Origin: Allomuricauda sp. F6463D
GTDB taxonomy: Bacteria > Bacteroidota > Bacteroidia > Flavobacteriales > Flavobacteriaceae
DNA: 64,000 nt
Direction: 5' to 3'
NCBI RefSeq assembly: GCF_023015965.1
Contig: NZ_JALKAN010000001.1
Coordinates: 248,001-312,000 of the forward strand
The position numbers and the translations under genes are program-made. Positions 1 through 8,641 of the stretch are shown here, one piece after another. Numbering within the stretch: position 1 is the stretch's first letter; each line of letters begins with the position of its first letter. The notes under the pieces were generated by a model. That model made no database searches. It had not been told where the DNA came from and saw nothing but the letters and a program-made list of their open reading frames with translations.

Positions 1-3
1 GCC

Positions 4-2439
4 ATGAAAAACAATAAAAAGTATATCCAAAGATTGAGTGAGATCGGGATGGGCGACCTTCCACGGGTCGGGGGCAAGAACGCCTCCCTTGGAGAAATGA
101 TCCAGAACCTGACAGTCCAGAACATCAAGGTTCCGGACGGTTTCGCAGTAACGGTGGATGCCTATGATGCTTTTATTGCCGAGAACAATTTAAGGGAAAA
201 GATAAACAAGGCCCTGGAAGGGTTGGACACCACGGATATCATCCAGCTCAGGAAAGCGGGGTCCAATATCCGGAAATTGATATCCAACGGTAAGTTCCCC
301 GTTTCCGTTGAAAAATCGATCTTGGAATCCTACTATACACTATCTGCCGACTATGGGCAAGAGGCCACGGATATAGCCGTGCGATCCTCTGCCACTGCCG
401 AAGACCTGCCCGATGCTTCCTTTGCCGGGCAACAATCAACATATCTGAACATCCGTGGCGGGGAAATGCTGTTGACCGCAATTAGGAGCTGTTTTGCCTC
501 CCTGTATACGGACCGTGCCATATCTTATCGATCTTCCCGTGGCTTTGACCATTTTGTGATCAAACTGTCGGTCTGTGTCCAGAAGATGGTACGTTCCGAT
601 CTTGGAGCATCGGGGGTAGCCTTTTCATTGGACACGGAGAGCGGCTTCAAGGATGTAATATTGATCAACGGGGCGTATGGGCTGGGCGAACTTGTGGTAG
701 GTGGCGAGATATCCCCTGACGAGTTCATTGTGTTCAAGCCGACGATGGAAAAAGGTTTCGATGCCATTATCGACAAGAAACTGGGCAAGAAGACCCATAA
801 GATGATCTATGGCAACAAGCCATTCGAGACCGTTCGCCAGGTACCTGTGGAGCAGAGCATCCAGAATACTTTTTGCTTACCGGATGCCCAGGTGATGCAA
901 TTGGCCCAATGGGTCCAAAAGATCGAGGCACACTATAGTTCCCGCCGGGGGTCATGGTGCCCCATGGACATCGAGTGGGCCGTTGACGGGCTCACCAACG
1001 AGCTTTTTATAGTTCAGGCACGGCCGGAGACGATCCACTCCCAGGAACAGACAGACAGTATCAAGGAATATGAGATCGAGGACGAGGCCGGTCTACGGGA
1101 CAGGCTCATTATGGAAGGTGTCGCCGTAGGGGACAAGATCGGTACGGGAAAAGTACACCGGATCTTTACCTTGGACGGAAGAGACGGTAGTTCGGACGAA
1201 ACGGATTTCAAGGAAGGCAATGTACTGGTCACCGAAATGACCGACCCCGACTGGGAACCATTGATGAAAAAGGCCTCGGCCATCATCACGGAGAAAGGAG
1301 GTAGGACCTGTCATGCCGCGATCGTGGCCCGTGAGATCGGTGTGCCGGCCATCGTGGGCGCATCCAATGCAACGAGCTTGCTGAAGAACGGCCAGCACAT
1401 CACCGTATCTTGCGCGGAAGGGAACGTTGGAAAAGTGTACCAGGGAAAGATCAACTATAAACTCCACGAAACGGCCTATTCCGAGTTTCCCAGCACCAAG
1501 ACCCCTGTCCTGATGAACATCGGGTCGCCGGAGCTGGCCTTTCAATACAGGAAGATACCCAATGGAGGTGTCGGCCTAGCACGGGAGGAGTTCATCATCA
1601 ACAATTACATAAAGGTGCACCCATTGGCGCTGTTGCAGCACAAAGAGCTCAACGATGCCCCGCTCTCCGCGTCGATTGCGGAACTTATGAAGGGCTACGA
1701 ATCCGAAGAAGCCTTTTTTATAAACAAACTTGCACAGGGAATAGCCAAGATAGGTGCCGCTTTTTACCCCAACAGGGTCATAACCAGGTTGTCAGATTTT
1801 AAGACCAATGAATATTACAACCTCTTGGGGGGCAGTTATTTTGAGCCGAACGAAGAGAACCCTATGATCGGGTGGCGCGGGGCCTCAAGGTATTATTCCG
1901 AAACATTCAAAGAGGCCTTTGTATTGGAGTGCAAGGCCCTTAAAATGGTCAGGGACCAGTTCGGGCTGGAGAACATAACCGTCATGGTTCCTTTTTGCAG
2001 GACACCTGAAGAGTTGGCCAAGGTCTTGGAGATCATGGAGGAGAACGGACTCAAGCGCGGAGAACGGGGACTGGAGGTCTACATCATGGCGGAATTGCCG
2101 TCCAATGTGATCTTGGCAGATCGGTTTGCCCCTATGGTCGATGGATTTTCCATTGGGTCCAATGACTTGACCCAGTTGGTCCTGGGACTGGACCGTGATT
2201 CCAGTCTGGTGGCACATTTGTACGATGAGCGCAACCCAGCGGTCAAGGAGATGATCAAGATGTTGATCGCGACGGCCAAGAAGCACAGCACCAAAGTTGG
2301 GATTTGTGGCCAGGGTCCCTCGGACTTCCCGGATTTTTCAAAGTTCCTGATCGAGGAAGGGATAGATACGATCTCGGTCACCCCGGATTCGATGTTGAAG
2401 ACCTTGAAGGTCGTAAAAGAAATAGAGGATAGGTTATGA
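4..2439 (+). CDS. ppsA: Phosphoenolpyruvate synthase
   Basis: Converts pyruvate, ATP and water to PEP, AMP and phosphate (gluconeogenesis, cytosolic). The 811 residues are close to the usual PpsA length and the N-terminus aligns with the family (GGKNASLGEM near residue 23), so ATG at 4 is taken as the true start. Visible parts in order: ATP-grasp-type nucleotide-binding domain (RSSATAEDLPDASFAGQQ, about 127-144), the swivelling phosphohistidine domain with catalytic His437 in GGRTCHAAI preceded by TDPDWEP, and the PEP/pyruvate barrel with GSNDLTQL and a C-terminal Cys in GICGQGPSD. The TDPDW motif favours PEP synthase over pyruvate phosphate dikinase. It overlaps the next gene by 4 bp (ATGA). 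Its DNA is richer in GC than the rest of the window. The promoter lies outside the window. Confidence 0.95.
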   Translation: MKNNKKYIQRLSEIGMGDLPRVGGKNASLGEMIQNLTVQNIKVPDGFAVTVDAYDAFIAENNLREKINKALEGLDTTDIIQLRKAGSNIRKLISNGKFPVSVEKSILESYYTLSADYGQEATDIAVRSSATAEDLPDASFAGQQSTYLNIRGGEMLLTAIRSCFASLYTDRAISYRSSRGFDHFVIKLSVCVQKMVRSDLGASGVAFSLDTESGFKDVILINGAYGLGELVVGGEISPDEFIVFKPTMEKGFDAIIDKKLGKKTHKMIYGNKPFETVRQVPVEQSIQNTFCLPDAQVMQLAQWVQKIEAHYSSRRGSWCPMDIEWAVDGLTNELFIVQARPETIHSQEQTDSIKEYEIEDEAGLRDRLIMEGVAVGDKIGTGKVHRIFTLDGRDGSSDETDFKEGNVLVTEMTDPDWEPLMKKASAIITEKGGRTCHAAIVAREIGVPAIVGASNATSLLKNGQHITVSCAEGNVGKVYQGKINYKLHETAYSEFPSTKTPVLMNIGSPELAFQYRKIPNGGVGLAREEFIINNYIKVHPLALLQHKELNDAPLSASIAELMKGYESEEAFFINKLAQGIAKIGAAFYPNRVITRLSDFKTNEYYNLLGGSYFEPNEENPMIGWRGASRYYSETFKEAFVLECKALKMVRDQFGLENITVMVPFCRTPEELAKVLEIMEENGLKRGERGLEVYIMAELPSNVILADRFAPMVDGFSIGSNDLTQLVLGLDRDSSLVAHLYDERNPAVKEMIKMLIATAKKHSTKVGICGQGPSDFPDFSKFLIEEGIDTISVTPDSMLKTLKVVKEIEDRL

Positions 2440-4760
2440 AAGAAAGCATGGAGCATATCAGGTTATTTTTTGAAAAATCGGTCCCGATCCCGGGATGGAA
2501 CCTGCAACTGTCCCTATGGAACGATCTGTTCGGTAGGACCAGTAACCATGTATATCTCTTGTTACTGGCGTTGTTCATGGATGATGGGCTCTATGGGCAG
2601 AATAAATCCGAGGAGCTGGAAAACTACCGCTTGCAGATAGCAAGGGCAACAGGCCCGATTGAGATTGACGGGGTTATGGAAGAAGCCTCGTGGGGAGAAG
2701 CAGAGAGTATATCGGATTTTTGGATGCAGTTCCCAACGGACAATACCAGGGCGGATGCAAGGACCGTTGTACGGATGACCTACGATGACAAGAACTTATA
2801 TATCGGGATCATTTGCCACGATGTGGAGCAATATGTGGTCCAAACCCTTAAGCGCGACACCGATTTCTTTAGGGGGGATGCCATTGGAGTGGTCATTGAT
2901 CCTGTCAACAGTCAATCCAATGGGTTTTTGTTCGGCGTGAGCCCTTTTAACGTGCAGGCAGAGGAGCTATTGGGAGCGGAAGCCAAGAGAAGGAACGACA
3001 TGAACTTCAGTTGGGACAACCGATGGTATTCCGAGGTCAGCAGATACGATGACCATTATGTAGTTGAAATGGCCATTCCCTTTAAAACGTTGCGCTTTGA
3101 GAGTGATGTAAGGGAATGGGGTATCAATTTTTTCCGCAATGACATTGCGAGGAACCAGTACCATAGCTGGACCCCATTGCCGGTCAATTTTGAGCTCTAT
3201 GACCTGGGCTACACCGGAAACCTTGTGTGGGACCAGAGCCCGGCCAAGACGGGGACGAACATTTCGGTAACCCCCTATACGGCCGTGAACACCTTCACGG
3301 ACAAGGAACAGCCAGAGGTGGTCAATGAAACTAATTTTCAGGCAGGTGGGGACGCTAAAATCGCAATTACCTCCTCATTGAACCTGGATCTGACTTTGAA
3401 CCCCGATTTTTCGCAGGTGGGGGTCGATGAACAACAGACAAACCTTACCCGTTTTGATTTGAATTTCCCTGAACGTAGGGCGTTCTTTTTAGAGAACAAC
3501 GATCTGTTCGCCGAGTTTGGTTACAACCCCACAAGGCCGATCTTTACCAGGCGTATCGGTCTGGATGAAGACAATATGCCTGTCCCGATCAACTTTGGGG
3601 CCAGGTTAGGCGGGAATTTGAATCCAAACTTCAGAATAGGTCTATTGCACATGCAGACCAAGGCGGAAGGGGAGGAACTGGGACAAAACTATTCCATAGC
3701 TGTATTCAACCATAGGGTCTTTGCGCGATCTGGAATTAGGGGGTACGCCACAAATAGACAGGCCTATTCCAAAGCGGACGGCTCGATAAAAAATGATTAT
3801 GGCAGGAATGCGGGCATGGAGTTCAATTTAATGAACCCTGTAGGGACATGGAGTGCCCGGGCCGCGATGCATATCTCGGAAAAATACGGCACAGGTATTG
3901 GGGCTTTTGGCAACCTGGGTCTGGAGCACGCAGGAAGACAATGGGAATTAAGGGTCAACTATTGGAAAATCTCGGATGATTACTATACGGATATAGGCTT
4001 TGTGCCGAACCTTGACCACTATGATGCGGAGAATGACCGTGACGTGCACCTGGGCTGGGAACACCTTCACACTAGGGTAGGTCACATCATAAGGCCAGAA
4101 GGCGATAGCCCCATTGTTTCGCACAGGATCAACCTTAGGAACGATTTACATTTCTACCAAGAAGGGGTACTTGGTGATAGGGAGACCAGGGGGGAGTACG
4201 AAATCAGGTTCCAGAACACGAGTAGACTGGAGTTCAGGCCCAAGAACCAACAGACCCACCTATCTTTTGCCGCTGAATTTACGGACGGTGAGCCGTTGCC
4301 GGTGGGCACCTATGATTATTCCAGGATAGAAATGAATTATGAATCGGACAATAGGAAGGCGTTTTCGGTAAAATCGGAAAATGAGCTAGGGAGCTACTTC
4401 AATGGTTCACTCAACAAGTTCATGTTGGAACTTCGGTACCGAAAGCAGCCTTGGGGCCAGTTTTCGTTGGCATGGGAGCAGAATTACCTAAAGCTACCAG
4501 AGCCATATGGGGAAGCGGACATCACACTGATTACGGCAAAGTCGGATGTAAGCTTCAACACAAAGGTTTTTTGGACCACAATTTTACAGTACAACACCCA
4601 GGCCGACAATTTTAACGTGAACAGTCGATTGCAGTGGAGGTACAGGACAATGTCCGATATTTTCCTGGTGTACACGGACAACTATTCCATATCGCCATTT
4701 CTTGAGTTAAACAGGAACAGGGCCATATTGCTCAAAATCAATTATATGTTCAATCTTTAA
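2436..4760 (+). CDS. DUF5916 family protein with N-terminal CBM9/DOMON-like domain
   Basis: Molecular function is not established for this family. After an N-terminal stretch of about 65 residues comes a carbohydrate-binding-family-9-like beta-sandwich (about 68-250; motifs PIEIDGVMEEASW, TYDDKNLYIGI and a long stretch ending in AIPFKTLRF). This is followed by a C-terminal region of alternating beta-strands typical of DUF5916, with the family hallmark DFSQVGVDEQQ and FPERRAFFLEN, expected to form an outer-membrane barrel. The start overlaps ppsA by ATGA, so translation is probably coupled. The N-terminus is odd: no clean signal peptide begins at residue 1. The only hydrophobic run (YLLLLALF, about residues 40-47) sits far inside and ends near LYGQ, which looks like a cleavage site. 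The true start may be internal, or the leader is unusual. 774 residues. Confidence 0.8.
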   Translation: MKESMEHIRLFFEKSVPIPGWNLQLSLWNDLFGRTSNHVYLLLLALFMDDGLYGQNKSEELENYRLQIARATGPIEIDGVMEEASWGEAESISDFWMQFPTDNTRADARTVVRMTYDDKNLYIGIICHDVEQYVVQTLKRDTDFFRGDAIGVVIDPVNSQSNGFLFGVSPFNVQAEELLGAEAKRRNDMNFSWDNRWYSEVSRYDDHYVVEMAIPFKTLRFESDVREWGINFFRNDIARNQYHSWTPLPVNFELYDLGYTGNLVWDQSPAKTGTNISVTPYTAVNTFTDKEQPEVVNETNFQAGGDAKIAITSSLNLDLTLNPDFSQVGVDEQQTNLTRFDLNFPERRAFFLENNDLFAEFGYNPTRPIFTRRIGLDEDNMPVPINFGARLGGNLNPNFRIGLLHMQTKAEGEELGQNYSIAVFNHRVFARSGIRGYATNRQAYSKADGSIKNDYGRNAGMEFNLMNPVGTWSARAAMHISEKYGTGIGAFGNLGLEHAGRQWELRVNYWKISDDYYTDIGFVPNLDHYDAENDRDVHLGWEHLHTRVGHIIRPEGDSPIVSHRINLRNDLHFYQEGVLGDRETRGEYEIRFQNTSRLEFRPKNQQTHLSFAAEFTDGEPLPVGTYDYSRIEMNYESDNRKAFSVKSENELGSYFNGSLNKFMLELRYRKQPWGQFSLAWEQNYLKLPEPYGEADITLITAKSDVSFNTKVFWTTILQYNTQADNFNVNSRLQWRYRTMSDIFLVYTDNYSISPFLELNRNRAILLKINYMFNL

Positions 4761-4948
4761 TAAAAGATGGAAACCAGTAAAATATATTACGGTAAAAATG
4801 ATTTTATAAAAAAGAATCCAAATTAACTGACATAATGAATAATGATTCAATTAAAAGGGAGTCGCAAAAATAAATATAGTTATTTTTAAAGGCTATGGAT
4901 TCATTAGAACAAAATGACACATAATTAACCATACATAAACAAAAACAC

Positions 4949-6193
4949 ATGGAAGAACCAAGTATTGAAGTAAAAAAAACAAGATTACTATTATTTTATG
5001 CGAGTTGTTTTGCAGTAATCACCAATGCTTTCTCATTTAGTATAAGAGCAGGCATTCTACCTCAATTGGGAGAGGAATTGAGTCTTACCGGTGAAGAATT
5101 GGGGTATATAAATTCCATGTGGTTTTTGGGCTTTCCCATTTCCATGATAATTGGTGGGTTGATCTATAATAAAATCGGTGGCAAATTAATTATGCAGTTT
5201 GCTTTTTTTGCGCACACGATTGGAATTATTATGACAATATATTCCGGAAGTTACGCTGGATTAATGATTTCGACCTTGTTGATTGGATTCGGAAATGGGT
5301 GCACGGAAGCTGCCTGTAACCCTATGATTGCAGATTCATATGAAGGGAATGCGATTATTAAGATGATGAACCGTTTTCATATGTGGTTCCCCGGCGGAAT
5401 TGTTATTGGAGCCTTGATTTCTAAATTCATGACCGATGGTGGTTTTGGATGGCAATCTCAGATGTGGATTTTGATGGTGCCCACACTAATCTATGCATAT
5501 TTGTTTTATGGAAAAGTTTGGCCTAAAGCAAGAACACAGGAAGAGGCATCATTGTCCAGTAACTTTAAAGCAATGGGAACACCATTGTTCATCTTTATGT
5601 TGGTATGTATGTCATTGACTGCGGTTTCAGAATTTGGACCTCAACAATGGGTTGGACTAATACTTTCAAGAAGTGGTGCGGAACCGATGTTGATTTTAGC
5701 CCTTATAACCGGTTTAATGGCAGTTGTAAGGTATTTTGGTGGCACCGTTGTTAAAAAACTGGATCAAACTGGTGTTTTTCTTGCTGCTAGTGTTTTAACA
5801 CTTCTAGGAATATATTTATTCAGTACTCAAACTGGAAGTATGGCCTATGTAGCAGCCATCGTTTATGCTTTGGGGATTGCTTATTTTTGGCCAAACATGC
5901 TTGGATTTATAGCAGAAAAGATTCCGAACAGTGGAGCCATAGGTTTGTCGGTAATCGGTGCAGTTGGAATGGTAGCTGGATCATTTTTTCAACCTATAAT
6001 AGGAGCTTGGATCGATTCAAATAGGGCAACGGCAGAAGCTACAGGATTGACTGGAGATGAATTAGAATTGGTTGCGGGTCAGGCCACCCTACAAAATTTA
6101 ACCATATTTCCTGCCATATTAATTATATTATTTATTATCCTCTTTGTGTGGGTGAAAAAAATAAAGCAACAGCAGAAAAGCGCTGCGATTTAA
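4949..6193 (+). CDS. Sugar-type MFS transporter
   Basis: A 414-residue major facilitator superfamily permease with about 12 hydrophobic segments spread over its whole length, acting in the inner membrane. The cytoplasmic loop after helix 2 (GLIYNKIGGKL) matches the MFS signature region, and GFGNGCTEAACNP in helix 4 resembles the sugar/fucose-type branch seen in Bacteroidota. The substrate cannot be read from sequence. It stands alone: 188 bp separate it from the DUF5916 gene and a strong hairpin terminator follows 20 bp after the stop. Base composition drops sharply at this gene compared with the two upstream genes. No regulator is adjacent. Confidence 0.85.
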   Translation: MEEPSIEVKKTRLLLFYASCFAVITNAFSFSIRAGILPQLGEELSLTGEELGYINSMWFLGFPISMIIGGLIYNKIGGKLIMQFAFFAHTIGIIMTIYSGSYAGLMISTLLIGFGNGCTEAACNPMIADSYEGNAIIKMMNRFHMWFPGGIVIGALISKFMTDGGFGWQSQMWILMVPTLIYAYLFYGKVWPKARTQEEASLSSNFKAMGTPLFIFMLVCMSLTAVSEFGPQQWVGLILSRSGAEPMLILALITGLMAVVRYFGGTVVKKLDQTGVFLAASVLTLLGIYLFSTQTGSMAYVAAIVYALGIAYFWPNMLGFIAEKIPNSGAIGLSVIGAVGMVAGSFFQPIIGAWIDSNRATAEATGLTGDELELVAGQATLQNLTIFPAILIILFIILFVWVKKIKQQQKSAAI

Positions 6194-6213
6194 CTTGAAC
6201 AACAAATAGATAG

Positions 6214-6254
6214 ATCTCATTTGGTGAATTTCCACCAAATGAGATTTTTTTTTT
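6214..6254 (+). terminator. Intrinsic terminator of the MFS gene
   Basis: A perfect 13-bp stem (6214-6226 ATCTCATTTGGTG pairing with 6233-6245) with a 6-base loop, followed directly by a run of ten T. It lies 20 bp after the MFS stop codon and closes a single-gene unit. Confidence 0.9.
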
Positions 6255-6342
6255 GGACCAATTCAATTGGTTTAACACCTATGTCCTAAAAGATCTTTCA
6301 ATAATGGACTTGCCACGAAAAGTCGGACAATATTTTTAAGAC

Positions 6343-6748
6343 CTATGCCGCATGATTTATTTTGTGATTAAATTCCTTTTCGACTTCATAAGGAGTTTTG
6401 TACCCAAATGAAAAATGCATCCTTTTTTTATTGTAACACACTTCAATCCGCTCAAAGATTCTTGATTTAGACCCTGCGCCTTAGAATTTTATAATGTTTG
6501 CGTTTTAACTGCTCTGTAATATGGGTAGATCCATAAGTAGCATAACTTGCATCAAATTCTTTCTTGATCAAATCTGTAAACAAACTATACTCCACAGCTC
6601 GTTTGGACGGCCTATGACTGAACCACCAGCAATAACTACTACGGCTCACCTTTAAAACCCTACACATCCTTTCGATGGAATATAAATGTCGGTACCCTGC
6701 TATAAACTGGTAGAATTCCCATCGCTCTTGGAAATGCAGAGCATTCAT
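6343..6748 (-). pseudogene. IS3-family transposase OrfB remnant, core deleted
   Basis: From ATG at 6748 the frame reads 93 residues that match the start of IS3 OrfB: YSIERMCRVLKVSRSSYCWW, the HTH-21-like segment, then YATYGSTHI. It stops at 6467. In a different frame, immediately before that stop, the sequence resumes with the extreme C-terminus of the same protein (SRIFERIEVCYNKKRMH, then FGYKTPYEVE) and ends at the stop at 6343-6345. About 140-150 residues are missing between the two parts, including the catalytic DDE integrase core. The deletion junction lies close to 6467-6475 and caused the frame change. Confidence 0.85.
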
Positions 6749-6780
6749 GAATACCTTGATATAAGATAAACGATAATGAA

Positions 6781-7047
6781 CTAAAAGATGTGAACGGCCT
6801 TTTTTAAGATCTCAAGCTCCAATTCTTTTTCTTTAAGGGCCTTACCTAGTTTTTTGACCTCAATTGATTCTTCCAGTACTTTTACTTTTTCGACCGCCAT
6901 TGGATTGGGGTTGGACCATTTACGCCATTTATACAATAGTTGAACGTTAATGCCAAGTTCATCTGCCAATTCTTTTATATTTTATTGCTGATGACTTAAA
7001 CGTACCGCTTGTTCTTTAAATTCTTTACTGTAAACACGTTTTTTCAT
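6781..7047 (-). pseudogene. IS3-family transposase OrfA, nonsense-mutated
   Basis: On the minus strand ATG at 7047 opens MKKRVYSKEFKEQAVRLSHQ, the typical start of an IS3 OrfA HTH protein. A TAA at 6982-6984 interrupts the frame at codon 22. After the stop the same frame continues normally (NIKELADELGINVQLLYKW, then a leucine-rich coiled-coil tail KELELEILKKAVHIF) to 6781. One base change in that codon would restore an OrfA of about 88 residues. It lies just upstream of the orfB remnant, in the expected order. Confidence 0.85.
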
Positions 7048-7216
7048 TTTTCTTAGATATTTGTTTCTAAGCAAAAAGTCTTAAATTTTGAGTCCGAGTA
7101 AAGGTAGCATCTCCAATTTACGTCCTAACAGCTTTGTAACAACTAGTTTTATGGACAAGGGCTGTTGTTTTCTTAAAAATAGATAATGGTTATATCATGA
7201 TGTTCCCAAAGTGATT

Positions 7217-7924
7217 TTAAAGAATTGGCCTTAGAACCTCCCATACATTATCAGCGACTAATTCTTGACCCTTTATCGTTGGGTGGATACCATCACTTTG
7301 ATTAAGATCCGGAATTCCTGCTACATTCTCCAATAAAAATGGAATCAAATAAATATTCTCCGCAGCTGCTAAATCTGGAAATATATTTTCAAATGTAGTT
7401 GTATATTCAGACCCCATGTTCGGGGGGATCTTCATACCTGCAAGGATAATTTTTGCCTCAGGTAATTTACCCTGAACAGTATCTACCATACTTTGCAAGT
7501 TGGCTGCTGTTTCCGTTAAAGGTACGCCCCTTAACCCATCATTGGCACCTAGCTCAATAATCACAATATCGATTCCATCTTCCAGTACCCACTCTAACCT
7601 GTTTTTTCCACTCGCGGTAGTTTCTCCGCTCAACCCTGCATTGATTACGGTATAATCCAATCCCAAGGAATCTATTTTTTGTTGGATTATTGATGGGAAA
7701 GCCTGGTTTACCTCAAGGCCATACCCCGCGGTTAGACTATCGCCAAAAAAAAGTATTTTTTTATTCGATTCATTTGGTTTCACAACTTCCGATTGTTCTT
7801 CGGAAGAAGCTTCAGGATTTTCTTTCTTATTTGTCTTTTCTCCGCAGCCCACGAGAAGGGTCATTAAAAAATAACAAAACATTAACGGCTTAGAAAGGCT
7901 TGGGGTTTTCGTGGACATGTCCAT
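7217..7924 (-). CDS. SGNH/GDSL-type esterase lipoprotein (TesA-like arylesterase)
   Basis: A periplasmic or membrane-anchored ester hydrolase of the TesA/arylesterase branch. The signal peptide ends in a lipobox LLVGC with Cys27 as the acylation site, followed by a Glu/Lys/Ser-rich linker to about residue 53. Catalytic blocks: FFGDSLTAGYG (Ser63), NAGLSGET, ELGANDGLRG (Asn128) and SDGIHPT (Asp210, His213), which give the full SGNH set. Length is 235 residues. It is divergent from a YbbA-like ABC ATPase only 37 bp away. The tesA-ybbA-ybbP neighbourhood is also known from Enterobacteria, so the pairing is meaningful. The second ATG, two codons in, could equally be the start. Confidence 0.9.
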   Translation of the reverse strand: MDMSTKTPSLSKPLMFCYFLMTLLVGCGEKTNKKENPEASSEEQSEVVKPNESNKKILFFGDSLTAGYGLEVNQAFPSIIQQKIDSLGLDYTVINAGLSGETTASGKNRLEWVLEDGIDIVIIELGANDGLRGVPLTETAANLQSMVDTVQGKLPEAKIILAGMKIPPNMGSEYTTTFENIFPDLAAAENIYLIPFLLENVAGIPDLNQSDGIHPTIKGQELVADNVWEVLRPIL

Positions 7925-7961
7925 TTTAGTATTTTGAAGATTTTTTAACCAAAAGTAATCT

Positions 7962-8639
7962 ATGTCAAAGATATTAAAAGTTCAACAGCTCTCTAAAACT
8001 TATCGCAGCGGGGACCACGACCTTAAAGTGCTCAATAATGTTTCTTTTGAAGTGGATAAAGGAGAGAGTTTTGCTATTGTAGGCCCATCGGGCAGTGGTA
8101 AAACTACCTTGTTGGGACTTTGTGCCGGACTTGATACTACCAATGAGGGCGAGATTTGGCTCTGTGGCCAAAATTTATTTGATTTGGATGAAGATGGTAG
8201 AGCACAGTTGAGAAATCAAAATGTAGGTTTTGTTTTTCAAGATTTTCAATTGTTGCCCACATTGACTGCTTTGGAAAATGTTATTGTGCCCTTGGAGCTC
8301 CGCGGAATTAAAAATGCATCCGCACAGGGCATGGAGTTGTTGGCAAAGGTCGGTCTTCAGAATCGCGTAGGACATTATCCGTCCCAGTTGTCTGGAGGAG
8401 AACAGCAACGGGTTGCATTGGCTCGTGCATTTGCCAATAAGCCCTCGATACTCTTTGCCGATGAGCCTACTGGAAATTTGGACGACGACACTGGTACCAA
8501 AATTGAGGAATTACTTTTTGAAATAAACAACGAACAAGGCACCGCACTTGTTATTGTGACTCATGATCTGGAGTTGGCCCAAAAAACTGATAAAAGCATA
8601 AGATTGAGGTCTGGTAAGATTGAGGAAACAGTAGGTTGA
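7962..8639 (+). CDS. ABC transporter ATP-binding protein (YbbA/LolD-like)
   Basis: A 225-residue ATPase of the MacB/LolD/YbbA group, which energises FtsX-type permeases. Motifs: Walker A GPSGSGKTT (41-49), Q-loop VFQDFQLLP, signature LSGGEQQR (143-150), Walker B ILFADEPTGNLD (163-174) and H-loop VTHD (His201). The gene opens a two-gene unit with the large permease that follows. It is divergent from the TesA-like esterase gene, with 37 bp between the two starts, so both promoters must overlap. The substrate is unknown; lipid or lipoprotein-related export is the usual guess for this subgroup. Confidence 0.92.
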   Translation: MSKILKVQQLSKTYRSGDHDLKVLNNVSFEVDKGESFAIVGPSGSGKTTLLGLCAGLDTTNEGEIWLCGQNLFDLDEDGRAQLRNQNVGFVFQDFQLLPTLTALENVIVPLELRGIKNASAQGMELLAKVGLQNRVGHYPSQLSGGEQQRVALARAFANKPSILFADEPTGNLDDDTGTKIEELLFEINNEQGTALVIVTHDLELAQKTDKSIRLRSGKIEETVG

Positions 8640-8641
8640 TT

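Larger units (their letters stand above)
6305..7115 (-). mobile_element. Degenerate IS3-family insertion sequence (about 0.8 kb, internally deleted)
   Basis: The stretch carries remnants of the two transposase frames of an IS3-family element on the minus strand, bounded by imperfect terminal inverted repeats. The left end begins TGGACTTGCCAC at 6305. The right end, read on the minus strand from 7115, begins TGGAGATGCTAC. Both share CGGAC and then TTTAAGAC at matching distances. Full IS3-family elements are usually 1.2-1.3 kb, so about a third is missing. No convincing target-site duplication is seen (ATAA on the left, ATTT on the right). With a nonsense mutation in orfA and a deletion in orfB, it cannot move by itself. 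Confidence 0.8.

Noticed and set aside
1093-1545. A 150-residue antisense frame inside ppsA
   Set aside because: Long antisense frames are common in GC-rich coding DNA; the sense strand encodes a complete PpsA.
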